13,073 bases of DNA from Stramenopiles sp. TOSAG23-3 (lineage: Eukaryota; Sar). Shown one piece after another: positions 7,187-13,073 of this stretch. Below the pieces are notes generated by a model, which saw only the letters and a list, made by a program, of their open reading frames with translations, was not told the DNA's origin and did not search any database. The stretch lies in contig LT642646.1 of assembly GCA_900128585.1 (NCBI GenBank), forward strand, positions 1-13,073. The letters are read 5' to 3'. Position numbers and translations under genes: made by a program. Numbering within the stretch: the stretch's first letter is position 1; each line of letters starts with the position of its first letter.

Positions 7187-8095
7187 ATGAACAAGGTTGT
7201 ATCGTCCACCGTCTCCGGGAGAATTCGTCCGTTTCTTGCAAACGAAACCTTTCGATTGCTTCGAGAATCGTCTCCATTATTTTTGATTGCCGGGCCGTGC
7301 GCTTTGGAAAGCCCTGATCTAGCATATAAAACCGCAGAGACTATTCAAGAGATTGGGGAGAGACACAACATTGTGACAGTTTTTAAAGCGAGCTTCGACA
7401 AGGCAAACCGACAGAGTATCAGCAGTCCGAGGGGGGTGGGGTTGGAGAAAGGATTGGAAATTTTGCAGCGCGTAAAAGATAAGTTTGGGGGCATGTTGAT
7501 CACTACAGACGTTCACGAATCGAGCCAGTGTCCGCATGTTGCCGAAGTTGCCGACATCTTGCAGATCCCTGCGTTTTTGTGCCGACAGACGGATTTAATA
7601 GTTGAGGCGTCGCGGACCGGTCGATTGGTGAACATAAAGAAGGGGCAATTCGCGAGCGCCCGCACGATGCAATTGGCAGGGGGGAAAGTTTTTGAAAACA
7701 GCCTAAGTTCGGGGGGCGGTGCGGGCCTTTTGCTAACCGAGCGAGGGACCATGTTCGGGTACAACGACTTAGTGTTCGACCCCCGCAATCTTGTCACCAT
7801 GCGGGGGCCACAACAGCTGGTAATTCAAGACATTACCCACTCCGTTCAGCGTTTGGACGGGGGGGCGTCCAGTGCGCCCTCGGACGGCACAGTGACGGCA
7901 GGTTCGAGACACCTCGTTCCGACTATAGCAAGGGCTGCAGTTGCCGTCGGTGTGAACGGTGTGTTTGTCGAGACCCACCCTGAGCCAGAGTCGGCAACCT
8001 GCGATAAACAAAACCAGTGGCCACTGGACAAACTGGACGGTCTGGTGGCCGAGTTGGTAGACATTGCCCAAGTCACGAGGGGGCTTGCGGCGTGA
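7187..8095 (+). CDS. kdsA: 3-deoxy-D-manno-octulosonate 8-phosphate (KDO-8-P) synthase
   Basis: The enzyme condenses phosphoenolpyruvate with D-arabinose 5-phosphate to make KDO-8-P, precursor of KDO in bacterial lipopolysaccharide, plant rhamnogalacturonan II and some algal cell coverings. The proposed ATG at 7187 gives 302 residues. The frame is open back to a GTG at 7163, but a eukaryotic gene should use the ATG. Family blocks in order: LIAGPCALES (33-42), VFKASFDKANRQS (65-77), TTDVHESSQC (106-115), IPAFLCRQTDL (127-137), NIKKGQF (149-155), ERGTMFGYNDLVFDPRNL (185-202), DITHSVQ (215-221), VETHPEPE (261-268). Predicted metal ligands by alignment with the Aquifex and E. coli enzymes are Cys38, His218, Glu262 and Asp273. 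Cys38 replaces the Asn found in metal-independent enzymes. The stretch before residue 30 is basic and hydroxylated and could be a weak organelle-targeting sequence, though plant KDO-8-P synthases are reported cytosolic. AATAAA lies at 8306-8311. The family call is certain; the metal class is inferred. Confidence 0.95.
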   Translation: MNKVVSSTVSGRIRPFLANETFRLLRESSPLFLIAGPCALESPDLAYKTAETIQEIGERHNIVTVFKASFDKANRQSISSPRGVGLEKGLEILQRVKDKFGGMLITTDVHESSQCPHVAEVADILQIPAFLCRQTDLIVEASRTGRLVNIKKGQFASARTMQLAGGKVFENSLSSGGGAGLLLTERGTMFGYNDLVFDPRNLVTMRGPQQLVIQDITHSVQRLDGGASSAPSDGTVTAGSRHLVPTIARAAVAVGVNGVFVETHPEPESATCDKQNQWPLDKLDGLVAELVDIAQVTRGLAA

Positions 8096-8435
8096 GGGGA
8101 CGGTGCGCGAGGCAGAACGTGGGTGCTGCCCTGCCGCTCCGGGCAACGACCGCAGATTGTCGATGATGATGAATTCATTGTGGATATTATAGTTTAAATT
8201 AATTCTTTACATACATATAACTGTGACTCAGCATAAACAATTGTTGTGAAAAGCTATATATTCTACGTTGTATACGTAAGCGTCCATTAAAATATCTAAA
8301 GCTGTAATAAAATTTAGCTCTCCTTGTAGTACTATATTTAAATCTATGCTATTCTATGAGAACTATTTTAAATATAAAAAACCTTTTAATAAGTCGTAAA
8401 TAGTGAGTATTAGTATTAAACTGGTAAGTATTTTT

Positions 8436-8755
8436 AGAAGAAGAAGAAGAAGAAGAAGAAGGAAGAAGAAGAAGAAGAAGAAGAAGAAGAAGAAGAAGAA
8501 GAAGAAGAAGAAGAGAAGAAGAAGAAGAAGAAGAAGAAGAAGAAGAAGAAGAAGAAGAAGAAGAAGAAGGAAGAAGAAAGAAGAAGAAGAGAGAAGAAAG
8601 AAGAAGAAGAAGAAGAAGAAGAAGGAAGAAGAAGAAGAAAGAAGAAGAAGAAGAAGAAGAAGAAGAAGAAGGAAGAAGAAGAAGAATTAAAAAGAAGAAG
8701 AAGAAGAAGAAAGAAGAAGAAGAAGAAAAACCAAAAGAAGGAAGAAGGAGGAAGT
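8436..8755. repeat. Long GAA/AAG microsatellite (polypurine tract, about 320 bp)
   Basis: The + strand is almost entirely AAG/GAA trinucleotides. Uninterrupted segments reach roughly 50-55 bases (about 8462-8513 and 8515-8569). Interruptions include extra G or A bases, ATTAAAA near 8686-8692 and AAAACCAAAA near 8727-8736. The strand asymmetry (only purines on + over most of the tract) makes triplex (H-DNA) formation plausible. The opposite orientation (TTC on +) occurs at the window start. Confidence 0.95.
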
Positions 8756-9140
8756 ACTCACTTGTGAAGAGAGGGTACTTATTGGGGGAGGGGATATTCT
8801 CTATTTAAATTATATATAAATACAACTATATAATATACATAACAGCTATATATAAATAATATATAATCAATGATTGTTAATTATTTATTTATAAAAAAAT
8901 AGAAGAAAATATAATAAACGACTTTGTGACAAGCAAGAACAAGAGTATATTTATTATAGTCGTCTATACCAATACGAAATAATTATCCAAAATGAATAAT
9001 ATATAAAAGGAATGTATAAGTGTACACAAATTAGTAGAGCATAGGTACGGAATCGATTCAGAACAGGAAGGGTTAAGAAATCTGTACGTTAAGAAAGGTT
9101 TGTGTCTGTGAGTGTTGGCTAATTTTGATTACACTTTTTA

Positions 9141-9160
9141 GACCGACCGACCGACCGACC
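9141..9160. repeat. (GACC)5 tetranucleotide array in the 5' flank
   Basis: Five perfect GACC units end 19 bases before the ATG at 9180 and are followed by GG, giving a terminal ACCGG. The array probably lies in the 5' UTR of the split gene. Similar GACC/GGTC content recurs in the palindrome at 10628-10653. Confidence 0.85.
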
Positions 9161-9179
9161 GGTTGTGCGTTCCAGCAAA

Positions 9180-10296
9180 ATGATCATCATCGTAGAGACC
9201 GTTCGGTTCTTTTTGTTTGCCTTTTTCATACTGTCGCGAACGAACGTTCGGGCCTCCAATTTGCTATTACAAAGGAACGCTAAATATCTTCTTTTGAAAA
9301 GAAAACAGAAAAAGAGCGTAGAGGTTCAATACGGTGCATTAGACGACGTTTCCAAAAAGCAGCCCGAGGAGGCAGAAAAAGAGCTGAGTTTGGGAGCCAC
9401 AACTGAGCCAAAGGGAAGCGTACAAAAAATGTTCAGTATTTTCGAAGACAGGGCCGAAGGAAGGCACGGTGCATTGAGCGACGACGAGGGCAGGGACGAG
9501 GATGGTGAGGAGTCTGAAATTGAGCCTGAAGATGGGGATGGTGATGAAGAGGACGAGGAAGTCCAAAACCTGCACGTATATGCATGCGGTATGCGGGCGT
9601 AGAATTTTGGTATTTGATATACTAGAGAGCAATGCAGCGCAGAAAAGTTTAAACATTTCTAACGTTGGTGCCCAGCAAAACAAGCAGTTGTCTTCTACAA
9701 GTCAGCGTCGTATAGTTAAGGGGTTGACGTGTGGGATTCCTTCAAGGAATGAAGACAATTTGCTACTGCGGTCGACCAGCATTAAATCAACGCGCAGCAA
9801 AGGCAGGAGTGTTCATGGTTTGAGCAAGTTTGGGAGGCCCAAACGAGAGCAGAGTATGTCCTACGTCCCTTCGCCTCGAAAGATTCGTCATTCGATTCAC
9901 CTGCGTCGCATGGGTTACAAGGCGCACCATCGTTCTTCGGTTGGGGTTTTGCTGAGAATTGTCAACGTGCATCATGAAAACCAATGGTTTGCGGAACAGT
10001 CGAGGGGCTCAATAAGGAACGGTCTCAGTGCGCAGCAGAGAGCCTTTGAAAAGGAGAGGACCGTTCACTTGGATTTCATGGCAAATTGGTTAGACTGCAG
10101 CAAAGCCAAAGTCAGCGAAGACCTCTCTCAATGGAACACGCGCCCGGACCCGACATTTCTGCTAAGCGCACTTGTTGGGCGTGAGGGCATGAAGGTGCTG
10201 TGGGATGAAGTGGAAGAGAAAAATGTAGGAAGCAAGAAAATCATGTCGGAAAAAGAGCTGGAAAACGCAAGGCGTCAAGTCGTCAAGCGACAGTGA
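9180..10296 (+). CDS. Split gene for an unknown secreted protein (acidic N-half, basic C-half)
   Basis: Two overlapping open frames look like parts of one gene. The first runs from the ATG at 9180 to a TAG at 9600-9602 (140 codons). It begins with a hydrophobic signal peptide (about residues 1-25), then a Lys/Arg patch (39-45), then a very acidic Asp/Glu segment (101-127) with two echoes of GAL-x-D (52-55, 98-101). The second frame is offset and is open from at least the ATG at 9502 to a TGA at 10294-10296. After about 9628 it encodes some 220 residues, first rich in Arg/Lys/Ser, then a hydrophobic core near GVLLRIVNVHH, then a charged helical tail (Lys/Glu-rich). No known family was recognised. 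Removing a 37-base GT-AG segment at 9589-9625 deletes the TAG and joins the frames, giving about 359 residues. A one-base frameshift or two separate genes are alternatives. AATAAA strings follow at 10305-10310 and 10400-10405. Confidence 0.55.
9589..9625 (+). other. Candidate 37-nt intron joining the two frames
   Basis: The donor GTATGC at 9589 resembles the eukaryotic 5' consensus. The end TTTGATATACTAG (9613-9625) gives a T/A-rich 3' part and an AG acceptor. A length of 37 (1 modulo 3) restores the reading frame and removes the TAG. An alternative with the same frame effect is 9576-9627 (52 nt, donor GTATAT). The other complete genes in the window show no need for introns within the coding sequence, so this is a hypothesis. 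Confidence 0.35.
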
Positions 10297-10436
10297 TATA
10301 GATGAATAAATAGATGATACGAAATAGATTATAAATTATGAACTATTTATTTAGTATTGTAGCGGTTCCTCCTGGTCTGCTGCTGTACTGTGTGTAACGA
10401 ATAAACTATACTAATAATAATATATAGATAAAACTG

Positions 10437-10455
10437 TTTTTTTTTTTTTTTTTTT
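10437..10455. repeat. 19-base T homopolymer followed by CT-rich tract
   Basis: Nineteen consecutive T on the + strand, then about 80 bases rich in CTT, TCTC and CCTC. It is simple-sequence DNA like the other spacer tracts. Confidence 0.85.
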
Positions 10456-10627
10456 CAAGATCTTCTTCTTCGTTCTTCTCTCCTCCTCTCTCTATAATTA
10501 TATTATAATATTTTATCTCATCTCTCCTCTCATTTTTTTTTTTTTGTGTTCTTCATTTATTATTATTTTTTGTTGTATTTGTGGGTACTCCTCTGCTGCT
10601 GTTGAGTTTGTTTGTTGTTTGTTGGAA

Positions 10628-10653
10628 AAAAAAAACGACCGGTCGTTTTTTTT
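10628..10653. repeat. 26-bp perfect palindrome
   Basis: Eight A, then CGACCGGTCG, then eight T: perfectly self-complementary with no loop, centred between 10640 and 10641. Two additional A on the left are unpaired. A related GTCGGTCGTCG follows at 10657-10667. It lies about 195 bases upstream of the ATG at 10848. It could be a dimeric transcription-factor site or a cruciform-prone element; a transcript of it could form a hairpin with a very small loop. Confidence 0.85.
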
Positions 10654-10847
10654 GTTGTCGGTCGTCGATGAGAAAACAATGGTTTCAAACTTTCAATTCT
10701 ATTCTATGTTCAATCTATTCTATTTCAATTGTTAACATTTGATAATCTTGTCGAACGAAAGGACGGGTCGTTGATGAATTTATACTTATAATTTTTCTGG
10801 TTGGTTTAGCTGATTCGCATTGTTATTACGTTTCCCCCCGGAAGATA

Positions 10848-11123
10848 ATGGAGTTTGTAGCGTCCGAGAATGGGAAAGCTGCAGAGAGCGCTCCGTTGCA
10901 AACGAAGAACTCCTTCGTCGTCTCTGAAGTGAGTGGGGGACTGTGCACGTTGGTGTCCGACTGCCTGCATGTGGTTGAGTGGCCGTTGTCTTTGCTACCT
11001 TTTGACGTGAAGAAAGGCATGGTGCTGAGCCTCGATATCGTACGGGACACGAAAGAAGAGGCGAAACGAGAAAAAAATTTGAAAAACATGCAGGCGGACC
11101 TTTCCAAGTCAAGCGAAGCGTGA
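10848..11123 (+). CDS. Small DUF3006-like protein, function unknown
   Basis: The gene encodes 91 residues from the ATG at 10848 (GATAATGG context). There is no signal peptide or membrane segment, so it is probably cytosolic or nuclear. After a 20-residue polar leader, a short beta-rich stretch (21-45) leads to WPLSLLP (45-51), then VKKGMVLSLDI (54-64), and a charged helical tail (67-88). The order of an 'effect-of-expression' strand pair, a P-x-SLLP turn, a K-x-G-x-V/M-L strand and a final Glu/Lys-rich helix matches my recollection of the DUF3006 family of small bacterial proteins. That family has no known biochemical role. It is convergent with the E2F gene (374 bases between the stops). AATAAA at 11312-11317 may be its polyadenylation signal. 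Supporting it as a real gene are its coding-like composition between AT-rich flanks and its family resemblance; the family call is tentative. Confidence 0.6.
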   Translation: MEFVASENGKAAESAPLQTKNSFVVSEVSGGLCTLVSDCLHVVEWPLSLLPFDVKKGMVLSLDIVRDTKEEAKREKNLKNMQADLSKSSEA

Positions 11124-11497
11124 TCCATGTTCAAACTGTACATACAATTAGCACCGAACGCCCCACAAATTTAACACCACGACGCAGGGCACGGAAGGCA
11201 GGCGCGACTGGTCTTGCACAAGAAACGGCTATGTCCACAATACATCATTGCTTAAGACTTTTTATAAAATAATTACTTCCAAATTCCAAATTAAAAAATT
11301 CGAATACTCTTAATAAAATTAGAACTTGGTTTTGTGTGGTGTTTCTTTAATTTAGCCACAAGACGGCGCACGCTCCATGGTGTTGCCAATTCCACGCAAC
11401 ACGGTACGTGCCTTTTTAATTAACTTCAAAATCTCTCTATGGTTCCCTCTTCACAAAAAAGGCAACCGCAACTTTGTTGACATAGGGTCAACGCAAC
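11124..11497. other. Convergent intergenic region
   Basis: A 374-base gap between the stop codons of two convergent genes, so it should hold both 3' UTRs and polyadenylation sites. The ends are moderately GC-rich; the middle (11250-11330) is AT-rich with AATAAA at 11312-11317. A 7-bp-stem hairpin lies at 11380-11402. No open frame or RNA gene was recognised. Confidence 0.6.
11380..11402. repeat. Small inverted repeat in the convergent spacer
   Basis: GTGTTGC (11380-11386) and GCAACAC (11396-11402) are perfect arms around a 9-base loop. The element lies about 96 bases past the stop of the E2F gene in that gene's direction, so it could be a 3' UTR hairpin. A chance origin is possible. Confidence 0.4.
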
Positions 11498-12640
11498 TCA
11501 TTTTTCTAAAAAAAAGTCAACGCCAGACTCCGTATCATCAAGAGTAAACGTGAAATCGTGACGAACCGGCAAGGGGCTCAGCTTCACGAGCGCACCGTTC
11601 CCTGGCGATCCAAACTCTGGGGTGGAGCCGAACATGCTTGGGGAGAAGGCGCTGTTGGCCGGCGTAGTGTTGACGCTTCCAGACTCGTTGTGAGCCTTTC
11701 CACTTTCGCTCTTCACCTGCGTTTGCCCTCGCTTCACTTTTCCACCACTATTGCCACCACGCTTCCCGTTCTTGCTACTATTGCTACTACTATTGTTCCC
11801 AGCGTTCATTAGCCCGTTTGCGCTTTCGTTACTATCATTGCTTACCAGGTAAACATCAATGCTCCCGTTGTTGGGACTCTTCAGGAAGATTTGAAACCTC
11901 CTTCTCCCCGCTTCCATGCCCTCGTCCGGGTCTGGGACTTCCAGGTTCGTCCCGGACGGGGCCCTGATCGCGAGCACCCGGTCGTTCGCGAAGCACGGCA
12001 GGTTGCGCAGGTCGTCCGGGGTGGCGTACGCGAGCTTTCGGTTGCTTGGCTTGTCCGCCGCAGCATTCAGCTCTTTGGTCACCAGCAGGGTATCCAGGTC
12101 CAACTCTTTCTCCTCTTCCTTGAGCTGTTGTATCGACTCGCGAAGATCCTTTAAAATGACCTCCTTCTCCGGGGAAATCTTTGAGCCTGCACCTTTCCAC
12201 ATAATTGTATTTTTTGATTTTTTCTCCAAAAGGCCGATGCCCTCGAGGACGTTTGTAATATCGTAAATCCTGCGCTTCTGGACCCCGAGGTCCTGGGCGG
12301 TCGAATTTAGGTCTAACGCGCCATCCGGCGCGCATTTCAGTAGTTTCAAAAACTTACGAGTGAGCAAACCCAGGGAACTGTCGTACCGCGAGCCCGTGCC
12401 CCCCCTTTTTTTTCTGCCAGAACTATTGGGGGGAGACTTGGTCGTTGAGGACTTTTTCTTCTTCGATGCGGGGGTGCCTTTCGCCGACTTTCCCGTCTTG
12501 GCCGCCTTGGTCGTTTTGGTCGTCTTCGGGGACGACTTGACTACTTTCTTACTAGCTGTTAACGTTTTTGACTTAAGGGGAGATATGGACTTTTTTGAAC
12601 CAGATCGCTTTGCCGAGACCGGTGGGGTGGATTTCACCAT
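11498..12640 (-). CDS. E2F family transcription factor
   Basis: The gene encodes 380 residues, read on the minus strand from an ATG at 12640-12638 to a TGA at 11500-11498. E2F proteins dimerise with DP proteins and control S-phase genes under retinoblastoma (Rb) pocket proteins. Residues 1-80 form a Lys/Ser/Thr/Pro-rich histone-H1-like tail with SP/TP sites, including SPLK at 20-23, a full CDK-type consensus. The winged-helix DNA-binding domain is at 85-149: [17 protein letters not shown] (85-101), then [20 protein letters not shown] (122-141), whose RRIYD (123-127) is the DNA-contact motif, ending in IMWKG. A leucine-rich coiled coil follows (about 158-192), then a marked-box-like segment (about 199-267: [44 protein letters not shown]). 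An Asn/Ser/Gly-rich linker is at 269-330. The C-terminus (361-378) has an acidic aromatic pattern, [16 protein letters not shown], that lines up with the Rb-binding peptide of animal E2Fs. It has one winged helix and is E2F rather than DP or the atypical double-domain type. The family is confident. Confidence 0.95.
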   Translation of the reverse strand: MVKSTPPVSAKRSGSKKSISPLKSKTLTASKKVVKSSPKTTKTTKAAKTGKSAKGTPASKKKKSSTTKSPPNSSGRKKRGGTGSRYDSSLGLLTRKFLKLLKCAPDGALDLNSTAQDLGVQKRRIYDITNVLEGIGLLEKKSKNTIMWKGAGSKISPEKEVILKDLRESIQQLKEEEKELDLDTLLVTKELNAAADKPSNRKLAYATPDDLRNLPCFANDRVLAIRAPSGTNLEVPDPDEGMEAGRRRFQIFLKSPNNGSIDVYLVSNDSNESANGLMNAGNNSSSNSSKNGKRGGNSGGKVKRGQTQVKSESGKAHNESGSVNTTPANSAFSPSMFGSTPEFGSPGNGALVKLSPLPVRHDFTFTLDDTESGVDFFLEK

Positions 12641-13073
12641 CTTCGGGATCTATGACCAAGAGCCCGCAGTAAACGGAGGGAAGGGGGGAGGCGAGTAACC
12701 GAACGAAGGAACCAGCTGCGGCGCGTTAAAAAGAAAACCAGACTTTAAAAATTCTTCCCTATCCTAAATATATTCCACGCGTTGAGATCGATCGTATTCT
12801 ACAAGACTAATGTCAGTTATCAAGTGTATCGTCTCCCTTCCCTTTTCTCAAAATACCTTTCTTTTATTTGGATGCCACAGCTGTAAGAAAAAGATATTAA
12901 TTTGTTTAAATGAAAGAACGAACAACACAGTTGTTAAATTATTATATATAAATAATATTATTATAGAAGAAAGATAGATGAAAGAGAGAAGAAGGAAGAA
13001 GAAGAAAAGATAGAAGAGAGAATCAACAAAATAATGTCACCAACCACAGAGTATGATTTTGAAGAAGGCTATA
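12641..13073. other. Upstream flank of the E2F gene with GAA-rich end
   Basis: A 433-base segment running to the window edge. The first 90 bases upstream of the E2F start are GC-richer and probably hold its promoter and 5' UTR. After 12740 it is AT-rich, with TATATAAATAATATTATTAT-type sequence around 12940-12965. A GAA/AGA-rich purine tract lies at about 12965-13020. No gene was recognised. Confidence 0.55.
12965..13020. repeat. Imperfect GAA/AGA purine tract
   Basis: Purine-rich AGAAGAAAG-type sequence on the + strand, interrupted by GATAGATG and GATAGA. It is the same motif class and orientation as the long tract at 8436-8755. Confidence 0.65.

Larger units (their letters stand above)
8096..9179. 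other. Long spacer with GAA tract and AT-rich DNA
   Basis: A 1084-base gap, the largest in the window. It starts with a GC-richer 3' flank (8096-8165), then AT-rich sequence with AATAAA at 8306-8311. The GAA polypurine tract follows at 8436-8755, then AT-rich DNA (8800-9000) dense in TATATAA strings. A (GACC)5 array lies just before the next ATG. The 95-codon frame running through the GAA tract encodes only Arg/Lys/Glu runs and was not called. No RNA gene was recognised. Confidence 0.65.
10297..10847. other. AT/pyrimidine-rich spacer
   Basis: A 551-base gap. It contains AATAAA strings near the end of the upstream gene, a 19-base T run (10437-10455), CT-rich sequence (10456-10535), a 26-bp palindrome (10628-10653), and AT-rich DNA up to the ATG at 10848. 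The 63-codon frame at 10544-10735 reads through low-complexity Phe/Tyr/Cys-rich sequence and was not called. Confidence 0.6.

Noticed and set aside
8403-8690. 95-codon open frame through the GAA tract (and the similar reverse frame at 52-243)
   Set aside because: They encode almost only Arg, Lys and Glu runs because the DNA is a trinucleotide microsatellite. No start context or unique sequence supports a gene.
11856-12335. 159-codon second reverse-strand frame in the E2F gene
   Set aside because: It overlaps the winged-helix and marked-box coding region in another frame. Its Arg/Gly/Pro-rich product is typical of a shadow of GC-rich coding DNA.
12716-12730. TTTTTAACGCGCC on the minus strand as an E2F autoregulatory site
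   Set aside because: It lacks the TTT(C/G)(C/G)CGC core of E2F sites, having AA before the CGC, so it is only vaguely similar.
1-13073. CRISPR array, transposon or tRNA genes
   Set aside because: No regularly spaced repeats, transposase-like frame, terminal repeats with target duplications, or GGTTCGAATCC-type tRNA arm was found by eye. A tRNAscan or RepeatMasker run would be decisive.

Overview
The window looks like nuclear DNA from a small-genomed eukaryote, most likely a photosynthetic or plastid-bearing protist (an alga). Three genes are clearly eukaryotic: an E2F transcription factor, an RBM34/Nop12-type nucleolar RRM protein, and secreted proteins with signal peptides and N-glycosylation sequons. 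The KDO-8-phosphate synthase gene points to the plant/algal side, because among eukaryotes this enzyme is known mainly from plants and algae. Genes are monocistronic and almost intronless. They are separated by AT-rich spacers of about 0.4 to 1.1 kb that carry TTC/GAA microsatellites. The species cannot be fixed from the sequence alone.

Layout: 1-659 is a TTC-rich low-complexity spacer. 660-1832 (+) encodes a secreted, cysteine-containing orphan protein with a possible beta-propeller repeat. 2728-4923 (+) encodes a secretory-pathway protein that appears to fuse an SGNH/PC-esterase-like domain to a degenerate SAM-methyltransferase-like domain. 5450-6499 (+) is the RBM34/Nop12-like RRM protein of ribosome biogenesis. 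7187-8095 (+) is KDO-8-P synthase, with the cysteine typical of the metal-dependent class. 8436-8755 is a GAA polypurine tract of about 320 bp. 9180-10296 (+) is a split gene: an acidic secreted N-terminal half and a basic C-terminal half lie in different frames, and a short intron is the best explanation. 10848-11123 (+) is a 91-residue DUF3006-like small protein. 11498-12640 (-) is an E2F family transcription factor convergent with the preceding gene. The rest, to 13073, is AT- and GAA-rich spacer.

There is no operon or mobile element, and no tRNA, rRNA or CRISPR array was recognised. Two genes could share a cell-surface glycan theme: KDO-8-P synthase supplies an acidic 3-deoxy sugar, and the SGNH plus methyltransferase-like protein has the architecture expected of a glycan O-acylation/O-methylation factor. 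Neighbourhood in a eukaryote is weak evidence for this. The most notable items are that fusion protein, the metal-class cysteine in the KDO-8-P synthase, the split gene at 9180-10296, a 26-bp perfect palindrome at 10628-10653, and the E2F protein with a histone-H1-like tail and a pocket-protein-binding-like C-terminus.
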